A DNA stretch of 64,000 bases from an uncultured Bacteroidota bacterium (GTDB lineage Bacteria; Bacteroidota; Bacteroidia; Flavobacteriales; Flavobacteriaceae), in assembly GCA_902594745.1 (NCBI GenBank), contig CACJNF010000004.1:90143-154142 (forward strand), in the 5' to 3' direction. Positions within the stretch are counted from its first letter, which is position 1. Every line of letters starts with the position of its first letter. Positions 36,473 to 47,898 of the stretch are shown here, in pieces. The position numbers and the translations under genes were made by a program. The notes under the pieces are model-generated. The model saw only the letters and a program-made list of their open reading frames with translations, was not told where the DNA came from and made no database searches.

Positions 36473-38487
36473 TAGTCTGGTATACCGGTTCTTTCTATAT
36501 ATTGATTTTCATTAGATGTATCTGGCTTATCCTCCGAGACCTTAGCAACTCCTAATCCTGAATACATATCAGAGTAAAACACATAGCCCTTGTAAACTTG
36601 TGCACCCCAAGACATCGTTGCGTTCTGTATAAATCCATTTGGAGAGCCAGTCATTGTATAACCTATCTCTCTATCTTGTCTAAACAGATCTCCTACTAAT
36701 TCACCGCTAATATCAACAACCCTAACTCCTCCTCCATACATGGCCACATATAGAACATCTTCATCAACCCACAAGTTATGAGATCCTGTTCCAGGCACCT
36801 CAAACTTAGCAACTTCTACAGGGTTATCTAAATCAGTGAAATCAACAAAATGACAGAAACCTGCAGTAATCTCAGGTTCAGTTAGGTTAACTCCTTCTGG
36901 GAATATCTCGTCACATAAGACAACATAAAAAGTGCCAGTAGATTTGCTTTTAAATGGAAAGGCTGCGTGATTTGCCCCACTTGCATAAGTATAGTTAGAA
37001 AAAGGCACAGGGTTTGATGGTGAACCACCTGCAATTCCGTTACCTACATCTACAAGGTATACACCGTCTCTCCAATTTGATGAATATGCGATACCATCCT
37101 CAATCCATACATCATGTATATTCTGACCCTCTTTTCCAACTTCAAACATTCCAACCTCTACAGGATTTGTTGGGTCCTCTATGTTTAGGATATAATATCT
37201 TTCACCTGTTCCTAAAACATATGCATGATCATTATCTATAAAAAGGTTATGAACTCCGCCATTAAGATTCTTTGTATACTCTGATAGAACTTTTACATCG
37301 TATGGGTTAGTTACATCGAGAATAAATATTCCGTTTTTTCTGTTAGACGCTCCTTCTCTTGAAATAATAGCAACAGTTCCATCTTGTGACACTTTTACAT
37401 CATTAACTGTTCTAGCATCAACCTTTATACTATCAATTTTTTTCATATTTGTTGGGTCGGTAACATCCCAAAAGAATGCCGTACCGTCTGCAGAGTGAGT
37501 TCCAGTCACAGCATAGTCTCTTCCATCCACTCCTTCAAAAATCCAAAAGTCTGAAGTTCTTTTATCCGGAACTACAGTATTACCAACTCTATAAACTTCT
37601 CTTTTTATGTCTCTTGCAACAACTCTCAGGGGCTTTGAAGAAGTTATATCACCAAGGGTTGCAGAAATTGAATAATTTCCAGGTTCCTCCGCTACAAATC
37701 TTCCATCATTTAAAATTGTTCCTGCAGCTGATTCAGACACATCAAAAGATTTTCCATAGAAAGTATATTCAAAAGGTAAGTTTTTGATTTCATTTCCAGA
37801 ACTATCAAAACCAGTTGCAGTATATCTTACAACATCACCGGTTCTAGCTACTTCCTGGTTTGAAGTTATTTCAATTTTCGATAATGGGTTTTCGGAAACC
37901 TTAATCTCTACGGTAGCTGATACTCCATCTAATTCAGCTGTTAATTTAGCAGTACCTGAAGCTATAGCTTTTACATTATTTGTGTTATCAATTGAGAGAA
38001 TTTCAGAACTACTTGTTAGATTTAGTTTTTGACCATCTCTTTCAAACCCTTGTTCGTCTACTACATCAAAACTTAAATCTAAATAGGTGCTAACATAATT
38101 ATCTTTAGGAACAGTTATTGTTATCTCCTTTACCATAGCATATCCCACTTCAACATCAAAAGTTCTACTTAACCTTTGATCTCCTAATCCAAGACATACT
38201 GCAACAACTTCATGTTTTCCCGGTGCATTTGCTTGTATCTCTCCTTTGTTTCTGTCATAGGAAATTGCCTTTGCTCTACTAAAAACCCCTTGCTTGTTAT
38301 AGTAAAAAGTATAAGGACAAGCTAGTCTTTCACCTTTTAGATTTTCAGCATAAGTTTCTGGCTCAAAAGTCTCCCCAATTTTTAATTTCAAACCTTGCAA
38401 ATCAGATTTGACAAAAAGGTCTTGGGAATGAAGATTTGTTAAAGAAAAAGAAAGTAATAGTGTTGATAAAGTTAAAATAGTTCTCAT
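36472..38487 (-). CDS. Exported protein with Ig-like domains and LVIVD repeats
   Basis: The 671-residue protein starts with a signal peptide (TLSTLLLSFSLTNLHSQ). Residues about 20-300 show Ig-like/BIG-type beta domains (VKEITITVPKDNYVSTYLDL, LSKIEITSNQEVARTGDVVRYT). The C-terminal half contains LVIVD-type repeats (FWDVTDPTNMKKIDS, IFILDVTNPYDVKV, YILNIEDPTNPVEVG, YLVDVGNG), which form a propeller on cell-surface proteins. No sorting domain is seen at the C-terminus. Its stop overlaps the next gene's start by one base. Surface display and ligand or metal sensing are possible; no enzymatic motif is visible. Confidence 0.82.
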   Translation of the reverse strand: MRTILTLSTLLLSFSLTNLHSQDLFVKSDLQGLKLKIGETFEPETYAENLKGERLACPYTFYYNKQGVFSRAKAISYDRNKGEIQANAPGKHEVVAVCLGLGDQRLSRTFDVEVGYAMVKEITITVPKDNYVSTYLDLSFDVVDEQGFERDGQKLNLTSSSEILSIDNTNNVKAIASGTAKLTAELDGVSATVEIKVSENPLSKIEITSNQEVARTGDVVRYTATGFDSSGNEIKNLPFEYTFYGKSFDVSESAAGTILNDGRFVAEEPGNYSISATLGDITSSKPLRVVARDIKREVYRVGNTVVPDKRTSDFWIFEGVDGRDYAVTGTHSADGTAFFWDVTDPTNMKKIDSIKVDARTVNDVKVSQDGTVAIISREGASNRKNGIFILDVTNPYDVKVLSEYTKNLNGGVHNLFIDNDHAYVLGTGERYYILNIEDPTNPVEVGMFEVGKEGQNIHDVWIEDGIAYSSNWRDGVYLVDVGNGIAGGSPSNPVPFSNYTYASGANHAAFPFKSKSTGTFYVVLCDEIFPEGVNLTEPEITAGFCHFVDFTDLDNPVEVAKFEVPGTGSHNLWVDEDVLYVAMYGGGVRVVDISGELVGDLFRQDREIGYTMTGSPNGFIQNATMSWGAQVYKGYVFYSDMYSGLGVAKVSEDKPDTSNENQYIERTGIPD

Positions 38488-38566
38488 AATTTATTTTTTA
38501 AGGGTTTAAATATAATTATTTAATAATTATAAACGTAGTTGCAGCAAGTAATTTCGAAATTAATGA

Positions 38567-40768
<2,202 letters not shown>

Positions 40769-40879
40769 TTATAAATTTTTATTACTTATTCTGCCTACTT
40801 TTACCTCTTAATAACAAATTCTTAGCGACTATAGTGATAACTTATAGTTAAAAGCCTTAATTTAGAGAAAAACACTACT

Positions 40880-41554
40880 ATGACTAGCAACAGCGATATA
40901 ATTAAAAAAACAATGCCTGTTTTAGAGGGATTCACAACCTATCTTCAGGTTTTCTTTTGTCTATTAATTGCTTCTTTTATAGCTGGAGCTCCTTCTAGTA
41001 TATATGAAGCTGTATCAGGGAACCCTCTTTTTTTAGAATATAATTATGTAGAGCCCGTTCTTAAGTTTTCTAATGAAAGTGTTTTGATCTCATCTATTGT
41101 ATTATTACTTGTTTTTTATCTATCTGCCTCTATTCAAGTAGGAATCTCATTATTCTGTCTTGATATTTATAATGGAAAAGGCATAAATTTTTCAACTCTT
41201 TTTGGCAGCTTTAATACATTGAAACCTTTAGTCATTACAATATTATTAACCTTAATCATAGGTGTTGGATTTATCTTATTAATTATTCCTGGAATTATCT
41301 TAGGTCTTATGTACTCACAGGTATACTATATTCTTGCAGAGAATCCTGATATCGGTGTTTTAGAGGCCTTTAAAAAAAGTGAAAAAATGATGAAAGGGAA
41401 AAAAGGGCAGCTATTCATGCTTACACTAAGGGCAATTTTATACTTCTTTTTAGGTGTTTTTACTTTATTTATATGGTGGATTTGGTTATTTCCAAGGTAT
41501 AATGTAGCTTTTGCTGGGTTCTATGAGGAACTAAAAAAAGATTTTAATAATTAA
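40880..41554 (+). CDS. DUF975-like integral membrane protein
   Basis: The 224-residue protein has five or six predicted transmembrane helices (LQVFFCLLIASFIAGA, SSIVLLLVFYLSASIQVG, LVITILLTLIIGVGFILLII, LTLRAILYFFLGVFTLFIWW) and the family-like pattern IPGIILGLMYSQVYYILAENPDIGVLEA split across a helix, followed by FKKSEKMMKGKKGQLF. DUF975 members are of unknown function. It is divergent from katG and lies 31 bases ahead of the acyl-CoA dehydrogenase, which has its own promoter box, so it may be transcribed alone. Confidence 0.75.
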   Translation: MTSNSDIIKKTMPVLEGFTTYLQVFFCLLIASFIAGAPSSIYEAVSGNPLFLEYNYVEPVLKFSNESVLISSIVLLLVFYLSASIQVGISLFCLDIYNGKGINFSTLFGSFNTLKPLVITILLTLIIGVGFILLIIPGIILGLMYSQVYYILAENPDIGVLEAFKKSEKMMKGKKGQLFMLTLRAILYFFLGVFTLFIWWIWLFPRYNVAFAGFYEELKKDFNN

Positions 41555-41559
41555 AAGAA

Positions 41560-41567
41560 TATATTTG
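41560..41567 (+). promoter_or_regulatory. -7 box (TATATTTG) of the acyl-CoA dehydrogenase gene
   Basis: An exact TAnnTTTG match lies 18 bases before ATG 41586 in the short gap after the membrane protein gene, giving a leader of about 14 bases. Confidence 0.5.
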
Positions 41568-41585
41568 CGCTTTATATAAAAATCT

Positions 41586-43400
41586 ATGGTAAACAAGTAT
41601 GTAGATCTTCCGTCTGTAAAATTCTTCATGAACAATGTTCAGGAGCTTGAATCTGTCTTAAGCAAAAAAAGGTTTGCTGATCATAATCTTGAGTCAGTTG
41701 ATATGTTTATTGACTCGGTTAAACAGTTTGCAGACAGGGAGCTGTTTCCATATTTTAAAGAAATGGACGAAAATCCAGCTCATTATAAAGACGGTAAAAT
41801 TCATGTGCACCAACAAGTTGGAAAAATGATGAAGGAAGGTGGAGAGATGGGTCTCATTGCTGCACCTTTTGATTATGAAGACGGAGGGCTTCAATTACCA
41901 CTACTTGTTCACACTGCTGCAAATTATATTTTAGATGCTGCTAATAATCATTTGCCTGGTTATTCTGGTCTTACCACAGGTGCTGCAGAATTAATTATTG
42001 AGTTTGCCAGCAATGAGTTAAAAGAAAAATATACTCCTAAAATGCTTACAGGAGAGTGGGGCGGAACAATGTGTTTAACTGAGCCGCAAGCCGGTAGCTC
42101 ATTGTCAGACATTGTTACAAAGGCCTCTCCTTGTGATGGTGGATATTATAAAATTAGTGGTCAAAAGATTTTTATCTCAGGAGGAGATCATCAATATGCT
42201 GAAAATATAGTCCACTTATTGTTAGCCCGAATTGAAGGGGCTCCTGCCGGAACAAAAGGAATTTCATTATTTGTTGTACCAAAAATGAGACTAGATGAAA
42301 ATGGAAATCTTGAACCAAATGATGTGACAACAGTTGCTGATTTTGAGAAAATGGGACAGAAAGGATATTGTACTACTCATCTTGGTTTTGGAGATGAAGA
42401 GAACTGTCGCGGATATCTTGTTGGAGAAGAAAATAAAGGTCTTCATTATATGTTTTTAATGATGAATGGTGCAAGAATAGCTGTTGGAAGAGCAGGTTCT
42501 GCAATAGCTTCAGGGGCTTATTACGCCTCTTTGGAATATGCAAATGAGCGTCCACAGGGAAGAAAACTTTCTTCAGATGGAAAAAAAGATTTAAAAGAAA
42601 AGCAAAGTTTAATAATTGAACACCCTGATGTAAGAAGAATGCTTATGCTTCAAAAAGCGATGGTTGAGGGGTCTATGAATTTAATTTTTAAAGCTTCAAA
42701 ATATTTTGACCTGCAACACAACAGTGAGGATGAAGAGGAAAAACATAAATATCATACACTACTAGAGATGATTATTCCAGTGGTTAAAACCTATCCTTCA
42801 GAAGCTGGTATCTATTCAATAAACAATGGACTTCAAGTACTCGGGGGTTACGGGTTTTGTTCGGACTTTATTCTTCAACAGTATTATAGAGATATAAGAA
42901 TTTGTACAATCTATGAGGGAACAACTGGTATTCAGTCTCAAGACCTTCTTGGAAGAAAAATGATGCTAAACAATGGGGAGGGAGCGAAACTTTTAATGGA
43001 AGAAATAAAAAAAACCATTGATGAGGCTTCACAGGATAATGACTTAAAGGAGTGGGCTACTAGTTTAGATAAAAAACTAGAAGAAACTCAAAAAATATTA
43101 TTTCATCTTATTCCTTTTGCTTCAAAAGGAGACTATGAAAAGTTTTTAGCTGATGCGTCAATCTTTATGGAGTTTTTCAGCCTTGTATTAATTGGATGGT
43201 CTTGGTTAGAAATTGGAGTGGTAAGTAAACGCGCAATAATAACAGGTGACAAATCTTTTGACACAGCTTTTTTTGAAAGCAAACTGGATGCTTTAGAATA
43301 TTTTTATGCTTATGAACTTCCTAAAACAAGTGGTCTTGCAGAAGTTATGCTACACCCCTCTTCAGTTACAATTAAAACTGATAAAAAAACTATCAGCTAA
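41586..43400 (+). CDS. Long-form acyl-CoA dehydrogenase
   Basis: At 604 residues this is the long acyl-CoA dehydrogenase type with added N- and C-terminal domains, similar in size to the DmdC/3-methylmercaptopropionyl-CoA dehydrogenase group and other long-chain members. Visible features are the FAD and substrate core (GGTMCLTEPQAGSSL, DGGYYKISGQKIFISGG, HYMFLMMNGARIAVG), the catalytic Glu in CTIYEGTTGIQSQD and the C-terminal helical cap. Substrate length or chemistry cannot be set from sequence. It is convergent with a symporter gene, with a 15-base gap. Confidence 0.9.
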   Translation: MVNKYVDLPSVKFFMNNVQELESVLSKKRFADHNLESVDMFIDSVKQFADRELFPYFKEMDENPAHYKDGKIHVHQQVGKMMKEGGEMGLIAAPFDYEDGGLQLPLLVHTAANYILDAANNHLPGYSGLTTGAAELIIEFASNELKEKYTPKMLTGEWGGTMCLTEPQAGSSLSDIVTKASPCDGGYYKISGQKIFISGGDHQYAENIVHLLLARIEGAPAGTKGISLFVVPKMRLDENGNLEPNDVTTVADFEKMGQKGYCTTHLGFGDEENCRGYLVGEENKGLHYMFLMMNGARIAVGRAGSAIASGAYYASLEYANERPQGRKLSSDGKKDLKEKQSLIIEHPDVRRMLMLQKAMVEGSMNLIFKASKYFDLQHNSEDEEEKHKYHTLLEMIIPVVKTYPSEAGIYSINNGLQVLGGYGFCSDFILQQYYRDIRICTIYEGTTGIQSQDLLGRKMMLNNGEGAKLLMEEIKKTIDEASQDNDLKEWATSLDKKLEETQKILFHLIPFASKGDYEKFLADASIFMEFFSLVLIGWSWLEIGVVSKRAIITGDKSFDTAFFESKLDALEYFYAYELPKTSGLAEVMLHPSSVTIKTDKKTIS

Positions 43401-43415
43401 ATAATTTTCAGGTTT

Positions 43416-44957
43416 TTAATGAAAAACTATATGTAATAAGACTAGTGTAATTGCTAGTATCCACCCTAAGTTTCTGCTATATTTATCTGCGGGTTGAAAT
43501 AATGCTAGTAATGAGTTTAGTTTACCCATGCTGCCAATTACTGTGATAAATAATCCTATTATAATTACCCAAAAGGCTCTTATAAAATAATTCATTTCTG
43601 GCATAAAAAGTTGAAGAGCAATGTTTAGTGGAAGTGTTGCGATGAAAGCAAAAAGAACTATGTTTCGGTTTGGTTTAAATAAAATTACAGCACTACATAT
43701 CAAAACTACTATTCCACAATTTATATAATAACGTAAGTTATTTAAGGTATGGGTAAAGGCTGAATTAGGATCGTCAAACTTTAGATATAATAAAACAAAC
43801 CCCATAACAAGAGCGGTACCTAAACTAAATAGAATAGCTTTTTGACCTGCTTTAATTTTTTGTTTATCCCCTGCTTGTTTATTGATATATTTTGAATAAA
43901 TATCTGTTGACCATAAAGTAGCAAGAGAGTTAAATGTAGAATCTACTGTGCTCATAAGCGAAGCAAACAAGCCACATAATATTATACCTTTTATACCAAC
44001 CGGCAAATAGGTGTTAACAATATATGGGAATGCCATGTCAGGTTCACCTAGCGTATCACCAAGAATTCCGTATAGTGCTATTCCTGGAATAATAATTATC
44101 ACCGCCATTATATATTTAATTAAACCTCCTGCTATTAAACCCGTTTGTGCATGCCTAACACTCTTTGCAGCTAATGCTCTTTGCATTACAGTTTGATTTG
44201 CACACCAGTAATTTATGTTAAGCAAAAACAGTCCAAAAAGATGTGTCCATGGGAGAGTTGGATGATCTGCAGGCAAGTGCAAGTGCATTTTTTCAGGAGT
44301 TTTGATATACAGTTGCTCCCAGCCGCCAAGCTGGTTTACGGCTGTAAAACAAACAACAGCTCCTCCAATAATTAATACGGTAAATTGAATTATATCTGTT
44401 TTCACAACAGCGCTTAAACCTCCCAGATAAGTATAAATAGCAGAGAAAACTCCGAGTATTATAATGAGTATTGCTATTCTAATAATTCTGTTTGAATGCA
44501 GAAATGATAGCTGCTCACCAAAAACTAAGTCTGCAGCATAAGCTCCCCAAAAAAGCGCGGCACCAATTGTTACAGTTGCAAAGAGGGCAATATTTGCTAG
44601 TGAATAAAAAAGGGCAACTCGCTCACCTAGTCTCTTGGATATAAACTGTGTAATTGTTGTAATTTTTTCTCTTAGAAAAAGGGGTACAAAAATAAAAGCT
44701 CCTAATAAAATACCTTGAACTGCATTAATTTCAAGATTTGCTTGTGCAAGGCCAAATAAATATGCTGACCCCATCATCCCAAGAAACTGATATCCCTGAA
44801 TGTTTGTTGCAATAGTTGAAAGCGCAATTGAGTACCACGGAAGGTTTCTTGAACTTAAAAAATATTCGTCTGCTGAGCTGTCTGCTTTAGCTTTACCTCT
44901 AAGAGCTACGATCATAATTAAAGAAAAATAAAACAAGACAATTATAAAATCTACCAT
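43416..44957 (-). CDS. Sodium/solute symporter (SSS family)
   Basis: The 513-residue protein has about 13 transmembrane helices and the SSS family features: SSRNLPWYSIALSTIATNIQG near residues 36-57, LGGLSAVVKTDIIQF, LLNINYWCANQTVMQRAL and GLFASLMSTVDSTFNSLATL. It should drive uptake of a small organic solute with Na+. It starts three bases after the stop of an SsuD-like monooxygenase, so the transported solute is likely the monooxygenase substrate or product. Sugar, proline-like and pantothenate-like specificities cannot be excluded from sequence alone. Confidence 0.9.
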   Translation of the reverse strand: MVDFIIVLFYFSLIMIVALRGKAKADSSADEYFLSSRNLPWYSIALSTIATNIQGYQFLGMMGSAYLFGLAQANLEINAVQGILLGAFIFVPLFLREKITTITQFISKRLGERVALFYSLANIALFATVTIGAALFWGAYAADLVFGEQLSFLHSNRIIRIAILIIILGVFSAIYTYLGGLSAVVKTDIIQFTVLIIGGAVVCFTAVNQLGGWEQLYIKTPEKMHLHLPADHPTLPWTHLFGLFLLNINYWCANQTVMQRALAAKSVRHAQTGLIAGGLIKYIMAVIIIIPGIALYGILGDTLGEPDMAFPYIVNTYLPVGIKGIILCGLFASLMSTVDSTFNSLATLWSTDIYSKYINKQAGDKQKIKAGQKAILFSLGTALVMGFVLLYLKFDDPNSAFTHTLNNLRYYINCGIVVLICSAVILFKPNRNIVLFAFIATLPLNIALQLFMPEMNYFIRAFWVIIIGLFITVIGSMGKLNSLLALFQPADKYSRNLGWILAITLVLLHIVFH

Positions 44958-44960
44958 AGC

Positions 44961-46109
44961 CTACTTTCTTTCTCCATTGCCAAGCGGGGAGTTTGGGATT
45001 TCATTTATTCGTCTTTTAAAAACTTCGGGAAGTGAAGTTGTTTTTAACTGAGGTAACACGTGTTGAGCAAAAAGCTCACATTCTTGTTGGTGTGGATATC
45101 CTGATAATATGAAGGACCTTATGCCCATTTGCATATAGCGTTTCAGTTTGTTTAAAATTTGATCCGGAGTTCCAACAAGGGCTGCCCCACAGCCTGATCT
45201 AGCTAGTCCTATTCCTGTCCATAGGTGTGGCTCAACATAATGTTCATTATCTGCTTCATTTCGCATCTGTGATTGACGAGCTACTCCTAATGAGTTCGAA
45301 TCCTGTGCTCGATTTTTAATGTTTAGCCCATGATCTAAGTCTAGTTTTGACAAAAGGTTGTTGGCGTAATCTCTTGCTTCTTTTTCAGTCTCTCTAACAA
45401 TTACATGAACTCTTAATCCAAACTGAACAGTACGTCCGTGCTCTGAAGCTTTAAGTTTCATGTTATTCATAAGCCCTTGTAATTTCTCTTCTGTTTCTGG
45501 CCACATCAAATAAACATCGCAATGTTCTGCACATAAGTCAACACCTGCGGGTGAATATCCACCAAAGTAGAGAAGAGGGCCGCCATTTTGCTGATAGGGC
45601 TTAACAGGATCTGAGGGCAGGCTTAGTTTATAATATTTTCCATTAAACTCTATTCTGTCTTGATTCCATGCTTGTTTTAAAATTTCAATGACCTCTCGAG
45701 AACGAGCATATCTTTCAGCAGAGTCCAGATCGTTGCCCGGAAGGTCTGATGATATTATATTAATAGTTAATCTACCCTTAAGCATGTGGTCTAGTGTTGC
45801 TATACTTCTTGCAAGCATTGGTGGATGAACCTCTCCACAACGAATAGCCGCTAAAAAATTAATCTGTTTTGTAATGGGAGCCATTCCTGCAACAAAGGAC
45901 AATGTGTCTTGACCAACTTGATATGAAGATGGACATAAAACGTTTCTGTACCCAAGTTCATCAGCAGTTTTTACAATTTTAGACGTGTTTTCCCAAGTAC
46001 TTTTATAGTCAGGATTTCTATTTCCTAGAAAGTCATCATCACCATCACAAAGAGGAGCAAACCAAGAAATCTCAGCTCCATCTATATCCTTTAGGTTTTT
46101 GGGATTCAT
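44961..46109 (-). CDS. SsuD-like FMNH2-dependent monooxygenase (LLM class)
   Basis: The protein of about 382 residues is a luciferase-like TIM barrel close to alkanesulfonate monooxygenase SsuD. It shows [11 protein letters not shown] (Arg and His equivalents of the SsuD R-x-H pair), an early Cys in [30 protein letters not shown] and the C-terminal [11 protein letters not shown] with the conserved Tyr. SsuD releases sulfite from alkanesulfonates to supply sulfur. I prefer ATG 46109; a GTG two codons upstream (46115) is possible. The next gene is a solute symporter in the same operon. No SsuE reductase is adjacent, but an FMN reductase lies 13 kb away. Confidence 0.85.
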   Translation of the reverse strand: MNPKNLKDIDGAEISWFAPLCDGDDDFLGNRNPDYKSTWENTSKIVKTADELGYRNVLCPSSYQVGQDTLSFVAGMAPITKQINFLAAIRCGEVHPPMLARSIATLDHMLKGRLTINIISSDLPGNDLDSAERYARSREVIEILKQAWNQDRIEFNGKYYKLSLPSDPVKPYQQNGGPLLYFGGYSPAGVDLCAEHCDVYLMWPETEEKLQGLMNNMKLKASEHGRTVQFGLRVHVIVRETEKEARDYANNLLSKLDLDHGLNIKNRAQDSNSLGVARQSQMRNEADNEHYVEPHLWTGIGLARSGCGAALVGTPDQILNKLKRYMQMGIRSFILSGYPHQQECELFAQHVLPQLKTTSLPEVFKRRINEIPNSPLGNGERK

Positions 46110-46168
46110 TACCACAAGATAATATTTTACTCTTAAACCTTGATTTATCTATTTTTTTCTTATTTGGT

Positions 46169-46999
46169 TCAAATTTGAGCACAAGAACTAACATCAACTT
46201 CGCTGTATAAATTTGGGTCATGATTTGGGTCTTCGACCGTGTTGGCCATCATTGAAATTTTAATAATTTCATCACTTGTAGAAAAACAAAGTTGGTGAAA
46301 GTTGTCGTTGTCATTTATATCTGATATCGAAATAGGTGCATGCGGTGTTAGAATTCCAGAACTGTCAGAATAGCCAACATAGTACTGAAATAAGTCAGAT
46401 TCGGTATCACCACTTATATGCGGTGTAATGCCACCATTCCAAGCAACTTGAATTGTTTGTGTTCCTGAATTACATTCATTCAGATTGCCATTAATTCTTT
46501 GGGCAAAGAATAAGCTTGGTCCATCAGCAAGCGGAATAACATTCGTGGTAGTGGTTCCGCTTAGGTTTATGATTTCTGAACAAAAGGTCTCTCCGGACAT
46601 AGTATCAGTTGTAAATAAATCCCCTACAACTCTAACTTCAACAGGTGGATTGGTTTCAGCAGTACCAAATTCACCTAACAGAAGGACAGTTCGATTTTCT
46701 CCGTTTTCATTAGCTGGAGCCAAAGAAACACAATTAGGAGTATGTATATTTCCAAAGCTGTCTAAAACTTCAAAAGCAGTTTCTGATAAACTCGATACAT
46801 CTAATGGGAATTTAAAATTAACAGGCATACCGTCTAACGGAATTCCTGGTTGATTACACAATAGGCCTGGTAGTGCATTATCAAGTCCAAAAAAAGCTGA
46901 TACAATGATGTCTTGTGGAATGTCGCGTGTTGAACTGTCTCCGTTATCTTTACTACATCCAAAAAAAGCAAGCAATATTAACAATGACACTCTTTTCAT
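46169..46999 (-). CDS. Lipoprotein of unknown function
   Basis: I do not recognise the family. The 276-residue protein has a lipoprotein signal (RVSLLILLAFFGC) followed by a Ser/Asp-rich linker and a mature part that is beta-rich, with six or more Cys residues (LLCNQPG, PNCVSL, TFCSEI, NECNSG, HQLCFS, SSCAQI), suggesting disulfide bonds in the periplasm or on the surface. It lies 53 bases upstream of the monooxygenase gene on the same strand and may be co-transcribed, but a functional link is not evident. Confidence 0.7.
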   Translation of the reverse strand: MKRVSLLILLAFFGCSKDNGDSSTRDIPQDIIVSAFFGLDNALPGLLCNQPGIPLDGMPVNFKFPLDVSSLSETAFEVLDSFGNIHTPNCVSLAPANENGENRTVLLLGEFGTAETNPPVEVRVVGDLFTTDTMSGETFCSEIINLSGTTTTNVIPLADGPSLFFAQRINGNLNECNSGTQTIQVAWNGGITPHISGDTESDLFQYYVGYSDSSGILTPHAPISISDINDNDNFHQLCFSTSDEIIKISMMANTVEDPNHDPNLYSEVDVSSCAQI

Positions 47000-47130
47000 A
47001 CAATATTATGAAACAAAAAAATTAGAAAAGTTTAAATAACAATCAAATATTTGTTGCTAAAAAAACAGGTTCATTTAGGGCCATTGTTTTGAATTGTCCC
47101 ATGTAGAAAATAAAAAACTAAATTTACATA

Positions 47131-47898
47131 GTGAAAAAAGAGAATATAACACTTTACAACGGAGATTGTTTTGAGATTTTAGCTAAAATAAAAGAAAACT
47201 CAGTTGATTGTATTATAACTGATCCCCCATACTTTCTCTCAAACGATGGTATTACTTGTAAGAGTGGTAAAATGGTCTCAGTTAATAAAGGAAAGTGGGA
47301 TAAGAGAAAAGGATTTGATGAAATATATAACTTCAACTTAGGTTGGATTGAAGAAAGTTATAGGGTTCTTAAGGAAGGTGGAACATTATGGGTAAGTGGA
47401 ACATATCACAACATCTACACGATAGGTTCAATCATTGATAGTATTGACGATTTTAGAATTCTTAATAATATAACCTGGGTAAAAAAATCACCTCCTCCTA
47501 ATCTTTCATGTAGGTTTTTTACACATTCAACAGAAACTATTTTGTGGATCAGAAAAGGTAAAAAGTCTAAACATTTTTTTGATTACGATTTAATGAAAGA
47601 GGTTAATGGTGGGAAACAAATGAAGGATGTATGGATAATGGGAAGACCAAAGAAAATTGAGAAAGAATTTGGAAAACATCCAACTCAAAAACCTGAAGAA
47701 ATTATTGAACGAATGGTTCTTTCTTCTACTCAAGAAGGAGATGTTGTTTTAGACATGTTCAACGGAAGTGGAACTACCGGTGTTGTAAGTGTGAGAAACA
47801 ACAGAAAATACATTGGAATTGAATTAGAAAAGGACTATTTCAATTTAACTAAAAAGAGAATTGAGGGCGAAACCAAAAAATTAAAATTACGTGTTTGA
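47131..47898 (+). CDS. DNA adenine methyltransferase of DpnA type (beta class)
   Basis: The 255-residue protein has motif IV first (CIITDPPYFLSNDG, near residues 30-43) and motif I, the SAM-binding VVLDMFNGSGTTGVV, near the C-terminus. This beta-class order matches DpnA/M2.DpnII, which methylates GATC and can act on single-stranded DNA during uptake. The start is GTG at 47131, four bases after a TAAATTTA sequence that resembles a -7 box. It overlaps the second methyltransferase gene by eight bases. Codon composition is purine-rich, unlike nearby rbfA and FtsX genes, hinting at transfer. Confidence 0.88.
   Translation: MKKENITLYNGDCFEILAKIKENSVDCIITDPPYFLSNDGITCKSGKMVSVNKGKWDKRKGFDEIYNFNLGWIEESYRVLKEGGTLWVSGTYHNIYTIGSIIDSIDDFRILNNITWVKKSPPPNLSCRFFTHSTETILWIRKGKKSKHFFDYDLMKEVNGGKQMKDVWIMGRPKKIEKEFGKHPTQKPEEIIERMVLSSTQEGDVVLDMFNGSGTTGVVSVRNNRKYIGIELEKDYFNLTKKRIEGETKKLKLRV

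Noticed and set aside
47044..47053. CAAATATTTG palindrome as a controller-protein operator for the restriction system
   Set aside because: Single short AT-rich palindrome with no extended symmetry, and no C-protein gene is present.
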